Below are positions 21,188 to 29,365 of a stretch of 32,893 nt of DNA, piece by piece. The notes under the pieces are model-generated. The model saw nothing but the letters and a program-made list of their open reading frames with translations. It did no database searches and was not told where the DNA came from. The first letter of the stretch is position 1. The number at the start of each line of letters is the position of its first letter. The DNA comes from JAVKSL01 sp050744085 (GTDB lineage: Bacteria; Actinomycetota; Acidimicrobiia; Acidimicrobiales; JAJPHD01), in assembly GCA_050744085.1 (NCBI GenBank), contig JBOGGU010000013.1, positions 1-32,893 on the forward strand. The letters are read 5' to 3'. A program made the position numbers and the translations under genes.

Positions 21188-21613
21188 ATGGCTCCGCTAG
21201 CGCATGAGCGCCTCCGCGTCACGCGCAGCTGCGCCATCCCCCTTGCCGAGCTGTCGTGGCGGTTCGCAACCAGCGGCGGCCCAGGCGGCCAGCACGCCAA
21301 TCGCGCCCTGACCCGAGCCGAGGTCACTTTCGACGTGGTGGCCTCCACCGCGCTCGGCCCCCGCCAGCGCGCCCGCCTCCTGGAGCGCCTGGGCCCGACC
21401 GTGCGAGCTGCGGCCTCCGACGAGCGCTCCCAGCTGCGCAACCGCGAGCTGGCCCTCGAGCGCCTGCGGGCGAAGCTGGCGGAGGGGCTGCGGGCCGACC
21501 CTCCCCGTCGCCCTACTGCCCCCTCCAGGGCTTCGACGGAGCGCAGGCTGGATACCAAGCACCGAAAGGGCCTGCGCAAGTCAGCCCGCCGCGTCCCACC
21601 TTTGGAGGATTAG
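21188..21613 (+). CDS. arfB: ArfB/ICT1-type peptidyl-tRNA hydrolase (ribosome rescue)
   Basis: The 141-residue protein has the release-factor-like catalytic motif GGPGGQ (GGQ at 33-35), followed by HANR. Its C-terminal tail is strongly basic (DTKHRKGLRKSARR), the part that enters the empty mRNA channel of stalled ribosomes in ArfB. It lacks the codon-recognition domain of true release factors. I chose ATG 21188 over the in-frame start at 21107 because the extension is not conserved in character and would overlap the rpsO promoter region. It is the only plus-strand gene in this part of the translation cluster. Confidence 0.88.
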   Translation: MAPLAHERLRVTRSCAIPLAELSWRFATSGGPGGQHANRALTRAEVTFDVVASTALGPRQRARLLERLGPTVRAAASDERSQLRNRELALERLRAKLAEGLRADPPRRPTAPSRASTERRLDTKHRKGLRKSARRVPPLED

Positions 21614-21634
21614 GGGCCTTTGGAGGAATAAGGC
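21599..21634. repeat. Imperfect 19-bp tandem duplication over the arfB stop
   Basis: CCTTTGGAGGATTAGG (21599-21614) is followed by CCTTTGGAGGAATAAGG (21618-21634). The first copy contains the arfB TAG, so the second looks like a decayed duplicate of the gene's last codons. Confidence 0.6.
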
Positions 21635-21662
21635 TCGGCTGCGCCTCAAGACCCGTGCCCAC

Positions 21663-22616
21663 TCACGTCGGCGGTCCCCCGAGCACGACCCTCGCCTCCC
21701 TCACGTCTGCGCCCATCTGTGCCACCAGCTCGGCGGTCTGTTCGAAGCGGCGCTCGTCTCGCAGCCGGGCCACAAAGCTCACCGTGGCCGCCTCGCCGTA
21801 CAGGTCGCCCTCGAAGTCGACGAGGTGGGCCTCGACAATCGGGGGCGCGTCGTCGTAGAAGGTCGGCCTGCGCCCCACCGAGATCGCGCTGGCATGAGCG
21901 GTGCCGTCGGGCCTGGTGTACCAGCCAGCGTAGATGCCATCTGCGGGGATCGCTACCTCCTCACCGATGTCCAGGTTCGCCGTGGGGAAGCCAAGCCCAG
22001 AACCCCGGTCATCGCCATGCACGACGATTCCCTTCACCCCATAGCTCCGGCCCAGCAAGCTTGCTGCCCCCGCAACGTCTCCGCTGGCCAGGAGCTGGCG
22101 GATGCGGGTGGACGACACGGACGCTGCGCCCGTCGCCAGGAGGTCCAGGCCGACCACCTCGAACCCCAGGTCGGCGCCCATCGCGCTCAGCAGCTCCACG
22201 TTCCCCTTTCGCCCGTGGCCAAAGTGGAAGTCCGCTCCCACCACCACTGCCCGTGCGCTGAGCTGGCTGACCAGCACCTCGGAGACGAAGTCCTCCGCAG
22301 ACTCCTCCGAGCGCGCCTTGTCGAAGGTGACGACCAGAGTGAGGTCGACTCCGGCTGCCTCCAGCAACGCCAGGCGCTGCTCCAAGTCGGTGAGCAACAG
22401 GGGTGCCGAACCGGGCCTCACCACGCTTGCGGGGTGTCGGTCGAAGGTGACGACTGCGCTGGCGACGCCCTTGTCAGCTGCCAGCTCCCTCACCTTGGCG
22501 ATCACTGCCACGTGGCCCAGGTGGACCCCGTCGAAAGCCCCGATCGTCACCACCGACCCGCCGGGCCTCAGGGGGGCACACGGGCTCCCGCTCGCCCGCT
22601 CAGTGACGACCTCCAT
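21663..22616 (-). CDS. ribF: Bifunctional riboflavin kinase/FAD synthetase
   Basis: The 317-residue enzyme makes FMN and then FAD from riboflavin. The N-terminal adenylyltransferase domain has TIGAFDGVHLGH (about 24-35) and SSTRIR near 160. The C-terminal kinase domain has the GxGFPTAN motif (GLGFPTANLD) and GIYAGW, with an ending typical of RibF. In most actinobacteria it follows truB directly; here 5.85 kb of other DNA lies between. The ATG has no strong Shine-Dalgarno, so the insertion may also have changed its promoter. Confidence 0.94.
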   Translation of the reverse strand: MEVVTERASGSPCAPLRPGGSVVTIGAFDGVHLGHVAVIAKVRELAADKGVASAVVTFDRHPASVVRPGSAPLLLTDLEQRLALLEAAGVDLTLVVTFDKARSEESAEDFVSEVLVSQLSARAVVVGADFHFGHGRKGNVELLSAMGADLGFEVVGLDLLATGAASVSSTRIRQLLASGDVAGAASLLGRSYGVKGIVVHGDDRGSGLGFPTANLDIGEEVAIPADGIYAGWYTRPDGTAHASAISVGRRPTFYDDAPPIVEAHLVDFEGDLYGEAATVSFVARLRDERRFEQTAELVAQMGADVREARVVLGGPPT

Positions 22617-22699
22617 CGCGGCGCGAGGCTAGCTGACCAGCCCGTGCCCCGGCGCCAAGATGGCTAGGCGGCCCCACGGGTCGTAGGTGTCAAGTCGGA

Positions 22700-24738
22700 A
22701 TGTGCCGGAGGTGGGATCCCACGAATCCCAGCCACCTCGTCGAGGTAGAGGAGGACTATATAGCGGGAACCTGCAACTACCGGGTGAGCTTCGACGGAGG
22801 AGCCACCTGGGACGGGGGAGTCCTGAAAGCACCGGCAGGCTTCCAGACTCCGTCCTGCAAAGGGTTCGATCTCGGTGGTTACTCTCACAGCGACGCCACG
22901 GTGTCGTTCGGATCGGGCCAGGACATGTACACCACCTTTTCCGCCCAAAAGGGGACCAAAGACCAGTCGGTCCTCGTAGCCAAGTCCAGTGACGGCGGCC
23001 GCACCTTCGCTACTGCAGTTGTGGCTATAGCCGAACCGGCCGACGGTAAGGCCGTCTACCAGCACCCGAAGCTGGTCGCGACACACTCGGCCCAGGGAGA
23101 GCGGATCTACGTCGACGCTCTCAGGGGAATCGTCTCCGGCACCAGCGCCTTCGGGTCCTCGACCTCAATGATTCCGGGCTGCGGACAACCGTGCTCTTTC
23201 CAGATCGTGGTGGCCAGCTCGTCCGATGGAGGATCGACCTGGTCTGCTCCGATACCAGCTACGGCCCAGACCGCCCCAGATAAGCCCGCGGACGCCGCGC
23301 CGATCGGCATCTCGCGGGAGCAGTCCCAGCCCGGCGTGACTAAGGAGGGCGACCTCTACATCGCTTGGCGCAGCAAGGTCACGGTCAAGTCGGACGAGAA
23401 CTACCTGGTGGTTGGCAGGTCCATAGACGGCGGCGCCGCATGGACCAGGACCGTGGTCAGAGGCAAGACGAATCGGATTCTTGGTCTGCGGTCACCCTCG
23501 CTGGCGGGGCACCCGACGGTACCATCTACGTTGCCTATCAGATCAAGACCTCGACCGGGCACGACGTCCGCGTGGTGCACTCGACCGACGGGGGCGCCAA
23601 CTGGTCGGCTCCTGTCTCGGTCGTGGACCACGCGGGAGCTGGCCTCGCCGGGGCCCCCCAGCTATCGGTCGCGCCCGGCGGTCGGGTGGACGTGGTCTGG
23701 TACGACTCGCGTAACGCTCAGGCGTCCAGCAAGAACACGGAGGACGTGTACCTGGCGTCCTCAACCGATCGTGGGGTGAGCTTCTCGACGAACTGGCGCA
23801 TCACCGATCGCAGCCTGAACTTCGATGCCGGTTTGTATGGCAAGGTGCTGACAAAGTATTTCTATACGCCTGTGGTCGCGGCGCTGGGAAACAAGGCCGA
23901 CCTGGTGGCATGGCCGGACTCCCGCCTCGGTAGCGTGACCACCGGCGCCCAGGACATCTTCGAAGCCAAAGTGGCATTCAACGCCAGCGGATCGGTGCCG
24001 GTGAATACGCTCGGGGCGCCGTCTCCGCCGACAACTTCCGAGCAGGCCTCTGTGGATATGTCCAAGCTTGCCTACCCGGGCGGAGCCGAGATCGCCGGGA
24101 CCAAGGTCGTGATCGTCAACGCCTTCCCCGCGGCGGTCGTGGCCAACTCGACCGACGCCGCCGCCTACACGACCGCGGCCTTTGCCGCCACCCTGGGACT
24201 GCCGGTGTTGTTCGTCGATGCCTCCTCGATACCGGCTGCGACCAGCGACGCGTTGCACTCCCTGGATATCCCGATGACGCTGGTGGTCGGTGGGCCCTCG
24301 TCCGTGAGCGACTCGGTGCTCGGGAAGCTGCCAGGTGCCCGACGCTTCAGCGGGGCCAACGCCCAGGCGATCTCGGACTCAGTGGCGCGTGCGTCCATGT
24401 CCGCGTCCATCCCGGCCAATGTCGTTTACGTCGCCAACGATTCGAGCCCGATCGATGCAGCGGTGGCAGGTGCTGCTGTCGCCAGGCTTGGCGGACTCCT
24501 CCTCGTGTCCACCAGCGCCGACGCGGCCCAGTCGAGCTTGTCCACGCTCGGCGTGGGTGCCAAGGCTGACCGTATGGTGGTGATCCCAGGCGAGGTGGCC
24601 GGAGGCCTCGGGATAGGGGCGCTCGTCGGCATCGCTGTCGGCGCAGCCCTGTTGCTGGGGCTCCTAATCCTGGCTGCTGCGCTCTGGCGGGGCAGGACAA
24701 GGCCGACACCTGCGCAGGTCCCGGGTGCCCCCTTGTAA
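22700..24738 (+). pseudogene. BNR-repeat (sialidase-like) surface protein with CWB2 domain, truncated and frameshifted
   Basis: The 5' part encodes Asp-box blades typical of sialidase-type propellers: SFDGGATW, SSDGGRTF, SSDGGSTW and SIDGGAAW, then HSTDGGANW and STDRGVSF after a frame change. The -1 shift lies at the GGGG run 23506-23509; one more G would read SPSLAGGAPDGTIYVAYQ continuously. The second half has CWB2-like cell-wall-binding units (LPVLFVDASSIP, TLVVGGPSSVSD) and a C-terminal membrane helix followed by RGR, so the ancestor was an anchored exported protein. No signal peptide is found: the frame is open only to 22637, and ATG 22700 starts in mid-domain next to the ribF start. The gene was probably cut at the island edge. 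Confidence 0.8.
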
Positions 24739-24750
24739 ACTGCGCAGCGC

Positions 24751-24938
24751 TTATTTGTACGCGGCTCCTGATCGATGACACCCGGTTGGCCCACCCGCGA
24801 TCGACTTCAGTCCGCGCGTCGTCACCTGACCGAGCTCCACGACAAACGCCACGTCGTCGCCCTCCTCGACGTGCAGGGCCTCCCGGACCTCTCGGGCAGC
24901 GTGATCTGTCCCCTGCTCCAGATCACCGCTCGGGTCAT
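24751..24938 (-). pseudogene. AbrB/SpoVT-type DNA-binding protein, frameshifted
   Basis: ATG 24938 has an excellent ribosome site (AAAGGAG). It begins a frame reading MTRAVIWSRGQITLP, then leaves frame at the GGG run 24894-24896. The next frame continues REVREALHVEEGDDVAFVVELG, the standard swapped-hairpin AbrB pattern (GQITLP-REVREAL-GD-V-FVVE). Adding one C/G base joins the two halves into about 62 residues. Such proteins usually act as antitoxins or local repressors; no toxin gene follows, only the end of the surface-protein gene coming the other way. Confidence 0.72.
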
Positions 24939-25064
24939 CTGTGCTCCTTTGAGATTCGTACTTTCTGAGTCTCAGCCCAGAGCACGCCGCCTCCGCACCA
25001 CACGCTCCGCACGACATCGTCAGCTGGACCTCGTCGTCGGGGGCAGCTTACGCTGAGCGGAGCC

Positions 25065-25230
25065 ACTGGACCGCCACCGGGGGCGCTGAGCACGAGGCGG
25101 AGGTCACCCCTGGAGAGCATGGCGAAGGCCGGGGCTGGGTGCATGTCCTCATGGAAGCCGAGATGTTGGCAGTAGAAGGCGATGGCCGCGTCACGTCGCG
25201 GAGAATGTAGCGGACGCTGACCGTTGCCAT
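25065..25230 (-). pseudogene. Fragment of a VOC/glyoxalase-family gene
   Basis: ATG 25230, with GGGAGG upstream, starts MATVSVRYILRDV. A one-base loss near 25192 (GTGAC for GTGGAC) shifts into the frame continuing DAAIAFYCQHLGF, then HPAPAFAMLSRGDLRLVLSA. This is the first betaalphabetabetabeta module of a glyoxalase/dioxygenase-fold protein. The homology stops at about 25070, roughly half way through a normal gene. What joins there is not VOC sequence, so the 3' half is lost. Confidence 0.68.
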
Positions 25231-25604
25231 CCAGGGCCTCCCTATCTTGCCTGGCCACAGCGTGTCAGCGTAGCGCTGGTGTTCAAGGCGACCTGCCGGC
25301 GCCCTTGGTTAGCGGCGGCGCCACTCGATTATCGATCGCCTTTGGACGTTCAGCAGTGAATGCCCGCAGCCCCGGCTGCCTGGCCGCAGGAGGTTCGACC
25401 TACTGGAGCGGTGCGCTGGATGCTTGGGGACAAGACGAGGGCGTTTGCGTGCTCAGCGTCTTGTCGTGTTGTCGGACGATCTGCTGGTGTATCGGGCACT
25501 CGTGCAGCGGCTCGGGAGCGCAGTCCAGGGCGTGGCCGAGGCCGAGGCCGACGCGGGCTCGCTGGATCTGCTGGTAGCGGCCGTTGAGTTGGGTTAGGAC
25601 GCTC
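25231..25604. other. Stretch without a recognisable gene
   Basis: Between the two VOC fragments I see no intact gene. A minus-strand frame continuing from the second VOC fragment (to a TAG near 25400) encodes about 60 residues with natural-looking composition, including HECPIHQQIVRQHD, but I recognise no family. This may be the tail of another lost gene. Confidence 0.4.
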
Positions 25605-25797
25605 GGTGATGCGGGCGAAGATCTCGTCGAAACTCCGCCTCGGTAACCAAGAGGGCGTAGTGCCCCGGTGGTGACGTCGTCGTCGACATCTACGAAGTCC
25701 AAGGTGATGTCGTCGCTGACCTTGAGCACGGCAAGGGGGACCGAAGCGCACCGGGTGGTACAAGCCGAGGACCTCAGCGAAGAACAGCGAGGTGGCC
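25605..25797 (-). pseudogene. Fragment of a second VOC-family gene
   Basis: Across two frame changes the minus strand reads ATSLFFAEVLGL, PVRFGP, LKVSDDITLDFVDVDDD and FDEIFARITER. These are blocks found in order in VOC proteins of the type ending GVYFxDPDGHLLE. The first strand and the whole second half are missing. The 5' break falls at about 25792-25797, exactly where the ArsR-like homology on the other strand begins, so this is a recombination junction. Confidence 0.6.
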
Positions 25798-26406
25798 TGG
25801 AGAGCCGGGGTGTCTGCTCCGACTATGAGCACCCACCTTCGCCGCCTCCTCGAGGCCGGCTTGGTGGGCGTCGAGGCCCAAGGCAGGCACCCCTACAACC
25901 GCCTGGCCGACGGACGAGTGGGAAGGGCCTTCGAGGCCCTGGCCGTTCTGCCCCGGTCCGTCCTGTTCGCCCTCCGTCCGTCTCGCGTTTCGGCGGAGCT
26001 GCGCCTGGTCCGGACCTGCTACGGCCGCCTGGCCGATGCCGTGGCGGTCGGGCTGGCCGACACGTTTGCCCAACAGACCCTCATCGTAGAGGGTCACGGG
26101 AGCTATCGTCTTGAACTCGAGGGCAGGGAACTGCTGAGGGGTTTCGGGCTCGATCTTGAGGCGCTGGAGCGGGCGGGACGGAGCGAAGGGCGCCACCACG
26201 TCGCTGGGCACCCTTGTTGCTGCATTGCCGGCCCGCATGGTAGACCTCGGCTGGAGCCGCAGCCCCACCAGCCGGGCGGTGCTCCTTCAGACGTCGGCAG
26301 GCAGGGCCTGAGGACGTCTTTGGGTAGGGAGATCCCAACCGAGCCCAAAAACCGCTCGGCGCCGCCTAAGACTCCCACTGTTCATGTCCGCAAGATGAAC
26401 ATGTAG
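25792..26406 (+). pseudogene. ArsR-like winged-helix regulator, truncated and frameshifted
   Basis: The frame starts inside a DNA-binding wing-helix: RAGVSAPTMSTHLRRLLEAGLV, then GRHPYNRL. It continues with the extended C-terminal part seen in long ArsR regulators, through ELEGRELLRGFGLDLEAL. The first helices of the domain are missing at the 25792 junction. After RHHVAG the best continuation (LVAALPARMVDLGW) is in another frame, reached through the GGG at about 26202-26204; it later returns to the first frame as GLRTSLGREIP. At least two indels are therefore present and a working repressor is unlikely. Confidence 0.65.
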
Positions 26407-26458
26407 CGGGACGGCGCTGACCGCCTTGTGGTTTTCGCCATGCCCCGCAAGCGGTTCC

Positions 26459-26483
26459 CCGGCTGCGACGACACTGCAGCCGG
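26459..26483 (-). terminator. Hairpin downstream of the alternative oxidase gene
   Basis: CCGGCTGC (26459-26466) pairs with GCAGCCGG (26476-26483) over a 9-nt loop, about 87 nt past the oxidase stop on the minus strand. GGTTCCC lies on both sides as a direct repeat. There is no T-tract. The rest of 26407-26569 shows nothing else. Confidence 0.35.
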
Positions 26484-26569
26484 TTCCCGCTGTGGAACAC
26501 AGGGGTCTGGTCAGGTCACCTGGACGGCGAAGGTGTCTGTGCGGCCTCTCACCGGGGCGCTGGACGGCC

Positions 26570-27244
26570 TCAGGTGAACCGGGGTTCCTCGCGCCTCTCC
26601 AGGCTATCTTCCTTGTGTACCCGCTCGTCGTGGGCGATCTGGCGGAACAGGTCGGCGACCGACGCGAAGGTCCCGTAGTCGTTGCCGAAGGCGGACTCGA
26701 ATGGCTCCACCTCCCACTCGGGGTGATCGGAGACGAAGGCCATGTACTCGTGCTCGGCGTGGTCCTCGAAGTCCGCGTTCAGCTTGTAGCTCCAGCGGGG
26801 CCGCATCACGTACAACAAGAACGACAGCTGGTAGTAGGCAAAAGCCAGGATCTGCGGGAAGAAGTCAAATCGGACCCGGCCTTCGCGCACCCCTGCCTCC
26901 GCAGTCAGCTCCTCCAGCACCAGTAGGTGCCAGGCCTCGTTGTCCTGCTGGGCCCGTGACTCCAGGACCCGGTCGTGGATGCGGCGCGCCAGGGCGGTGC
27001 GCCCGCTGATGTGGGTGATGGCGATGTAGGCGACCTGCTCCCAGGACTGGTAAGGCACCCTGGCGACCAGCTCCAGGACCTTGAACTTGGACAGGCTCCG
27101 CCGCCTGCCGTAGACCAGGTCCAACAAGTTGAACAGCACCCTGGCTGCGACGCCGTAGTGGAGTCGGGGAGCGGCCATGGTCTCGGCCTGGGCGACCAGC
27201 AGGGCGTCGTGGTCCAGCTTGGGGGGTTCCTCAGTGCAGGCCAA
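26570..27244 (-). CDS. Alternative oxidase (diiron quinol oxidase)
   Basis: This 224-residue protein has the complete diiron pattern of alternative oxidases (AOX/PTOX), membrane-surface enzymes that pass electrons from quinol to O2 without pumping protons and resist cyanide and sulfide. Glu58 lies in KFKVLELVARVPY (AOX helix 2), Glu103 and His106 in NEAWHLL, an acidic/His cluster FEDHAEHEY at 159-167 (helix 5), and Glu207 and His210 in HDERVHKED (helix 6). Length matches short bacterial members. TTG 27244 is the first codon after an in-frame stop and keeps the conserved N-terminal stretch; ATG 27178 is the alternative. It is one of two intact genes in the island. Confidence 0.85.
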   Translation of the reverse strand: MACTEEPPKLDHDALLVAQAETMAAPRLHYGVAARVLFNLLDLVYGRRRSLSKFKVLELVARVPYQSWEQVAYIAITHISGRTALARRIHDRVLESRAQQDNEAWHLLVLEELTAEAGVREGRVRFDFFPQILAFAYYQLSFLLYVMRPRWSYKLNADFEDHAEHEYMAFVSDHPEWEVEPFESAFGNDYGTFASVADLFRQIAHDERVHKEDSLERREEPRFT

Positions 27245-27426
27245 CTAGCTCACCAGCCCAGCGGGCACGATCGACACCGCCATGGGCTCGGTGAGCTGCA
27301 GTGCTCGTCGCCCACCACCCGGGCCAGCGTCACGTATGCGTCCCCGACCTGGGACAAGACCAGCAGGCTAGAGGGCGTTACGGTGTCGTTACGCGACGGG
27401 GTGTGGGATTGGCGGGGGACGGTCAT
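27245..27426 (-). pseudogene. Fragment resembling the C-terminus of a Uma2-family protein
   Basis: From ATG 27426 the frame reads LVLSQVGDAYVTLARVVGDEH. After one base change near 27300-27305 it continues LQLTEPMAVSIVPAGLVS to a TAG at 27245. This resembles the end of Uma2 (DUF820) endonuclease-fold proteins, where a short beta run leads to a PFPV-type segment. The conserved catalytic part is absent. The stop directly abuts the TTG of the oxidase. Confidence 0.35.
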
Positions 27427-28180
27427 GCAGCTGCCTGGTCGGTCTTGGCGGCCCGGTGCCCCCAGGCCTTGTCCTCGTCGTAGAGGGTCTGGGAGCGCAA
27501 GCAGCCGTCGAGTATGCCGACCAAGCGGTTGGGTAGCACCCGTAGGGCCTGGTCGTGGGTCTCGCCCTTCGCCCGGTGCTCGTCGTAGAAGGCCCGAGCG
27601 CCGGGCGAAGCGTTGGTGGCACAGAACGCCCATTGGTAGCAGGTGTCAGCAAGGTGCCGGTTGCGCACGAAGCGGGCCAGCACGGCTGTCTTGTTGCCCG
27701 AGGCCTTGGTGATGGTAGAAGTGCCGGCGTAGTTCTTGCGCGCCCTACCATCGGCGTAACGGTTCGGGTCATCGCCGAACTCGCCGAGCACCCGGGCGCC
27801 GAGGACAACACCGAGCCCTGGCTGGCTACGCACGATATCGGCGTCCGGGTGCATCTCAAAACCTGGGCTCAGCTCGGCCTCCAAGGCGGCGATCTGGCGG
27901 GTCATCTCGGCGATGATGGCCACCGCCGAGCGCACCTGGGCTCCGTAGGCAGCGACGACGGGGCCAGGGGCATCCAGGCGTGGGGCGCGCAACACCTCTT
28001 GGATGGCCCCGCCCGCTCGGCGACGTTGCGCTTCCGGCCACCGTGGCGCAACGCGGCGGAGATGCTCGAGACAGACAGCTTCGCTGCGGCCGCCCGGGTC
28101 GGGGCCCGACCCAACACTGCCAGAGCGTCGCCATGGGCCAGGTCGGTGCCGAAGGCATCGAGGCTGCAGGTTGTCCGCCC
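27423..28180 (-). mobile_element. IS110-family transposase remnant (3' part only)
   Basis: The 3' frame encodes the C-terminal transposase_20-type domain: RSQPGLGVVLGARVLGEFGD, KNYAGTSTITKASG, then AFCATNASPGARAFYDEHR and a typical IS110 ending. Further 5', in another frame, are FGTDLAHGDALAVLGRAPT and KLSVSSISAALR. The frames meet at CCCC 28007-28010, where one extra base would join AERAG to AIQEVLRA. Homology ends near 28175-28180, so the N-terminal RuvC-like DEDD catalytic domain is missing. I found no terminal repeats; IS110 elements normally lack them. Confidence 0.85.
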
Positions 28181-28243
28181 CTCCCCCCGCGCCCCTGTCC
28201 CAGCGACTACCCCCAGATGAGCATCCCTCAGCCTCATCCCCCA

Positions 28244-28396
28244 TTAGGCGGCCCCGCGCCCGCAGCCTGGGTGACTGCAGCCGCAGTTCCCGCCACTCTC
28301 TCCGGGATGAGCCGCCTGCTCGCGGCACTCGTCGCTGCAAAACTCCTCGCCTGGCTGAGCCTCACATGTGCAGCCGGCGTGCTGGCAAGTGCTCAA
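28244..28396 (-). CDS. SmtA-like bacterial metallothionein
   Basis: A 50-residue Cys-rich protein starts at TTG 28396 and ends at TAA 28244. It has eight Cys (4, 9, 11, 20, 24, 38, 40, 45) and three His. The blocks CQHAGCTC, EEFCSDEC and NCGCSHPGC match, in order, the cyanobacterial SmtA and actinobacterial metallothionein layout, where the Cys and His bind Zn, Cd or Cu. A strong ribosome site (GAGGGAGGG) lies about 6 nt before the TTG. It sits 72 nt after the truB stop on the same strand, so it could be read through from truB; no convincing promoter or metal-repressor operator is visible. Aligned Cys spacing and SD support a real gene despite its size. Confidence 0.85.
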   Translation of the reverse strand: MSTCQHAGCTCEAQPGEEFCSDECREQAAHPGESGGNCGCSHPGCGRGAA

Positions 28397-28468
28397 AACG
28401 GACCCTCCCTCGTGATTCGACCGGTATTGCCATTCTTCAACCTAGTCGCCGCCGAAAGCCACGCGCTC

Positions 28469-29344
28469 TCAGGTCCCGCTCAGCACCACCGATGGCCTCA
28501 GCACAGCGCCCTCGATCGCCTCGCATCGCTCGTAGACCGCCAACAGCCGTCCAGCTTCGTCGAGCAAAGCCCAAGGCCCAGGGGTGCCGGGCTCCACCGC
28601 CATGGACTCAGGCTCCAGCACCGCGCCGTGAGACACCGCCGCGGCCACGGCCTCGCTCACCGTCACCGAGGCCAGGTCCCGCACGGCCTCGCTGGGCGTC
28701 AGAACACGGGCACCCGGGTCGCCTTGGACCTGAGCCAACGTCGCCGACTCCTCGATGCTGAACGAGCCCACCGACAGGCGTCGCAGGTTCTCGAGGTGCG
28801 CTCCACCCCCAAGTGCTGTGCCAAGGTCAGCGGCGATGCTCCGGATGTAGGTCCCGGCCGAGCAGGTGACGTCGATGCCGAACCTGCAAGGCTGACCAGT
28901 AGGGCGCGCCACCAGGCGGTGCACGACCACCGGGCGGCCCTCGCGCTCGACCTCGATGCCCGCCCTGGCCAGCTCGTAGAGGCGACGCCCCCCGACCTTC
29001 AGCGCCGAGACCATGGGCGGCACTTGCGAGATCGGGCCGGTCAGTCCTGCCGCAGCCTCTTCCACCTCGGCGAGGGTCACCGCCGCCATGTCCCAACGCC
29101 CGGTCACCTCGCCGGAGCCGTCAAGGGTGGAGGTGGCAACGCCGAGCACCACCTCGCCGGCATAGCGCTTGGGAAGCGGGCTGAGGTACCGGAGCAGGCG
29201 GGTGACCCGACCCAAGCCCACCAACAACACCCCCGTGGCGTCGGGGTCCAAGGTCCCCGCGTGGCCAACCCTGCGCTGCCCGAAGATGCCGCGGCACCTG
29301 GCCACGACGTCGTGAGAGGTCCACCCGGCCTCTTTGTCGATCAC
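28469..29344 (-). CDS. truB: tRNA pseudouridine-55 synthase
   Basis: The 291-residue enzyme makes pseudouridine 55 in the T-loop of tRNAs. The catalytic Asp33 is in HAGTLDPDATG; DKEAGWTSHDVV precedes it, and the GTYIRSIAADLG block follows near residue 170. The GTG at 29344 starts just inside the conserved N-terminus. Homology seems to extend a few residues upstream (LIDGLAV), which would need CTG 29362, 4 nt after the rbfA stop. Downstream, ribF is displaced by the island. Confidence 0.93.
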   Translation of the reverse strand: MIDKEAGWTSHDVVARCRGIFGQRRVGHAGTLDPDATGVLLVGLGRVTRLLRYLSPLPKRYAGEVVLGVATSTLDGSGEVTGRWDMAAVTLAEVEEAAAGLTGPISQVPPMVSALKVGGRRLYELARAGIEVEREGRPVVVHRLVARPTGQPCRFGIDVTCSAGTYIRSIAADLGTALGGGAHLENLRRLSVGSFSIEESATLAQVQGDPGARVLTPSEAVRDLASVTVSEAVAAAVSHGAVLEPESMAVEPGTPGPWALLDEAGRLLAVYERCEAIEGAVLRPSVVLSGT

Positions 29345-29365
29345 CGCGAGCCCGTCGATCAGTGC

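Noticed and set aside
25350..25832. 160-codon minus-strand gene as a single intact CDS
   Set aside because: Family blocks are scattered over two frames. The N-terminal 12 residues are antisense to the winged-helix domain, so it is a fragment rather than an intact gene.
28217..28500. Plus-strand hydrophobic small protein opposite the metallothionein
   Set aside because: The minus strand has a better case: a strong SD and Cys/His spacing of a known family. The plus frame runs on antisense into truB.
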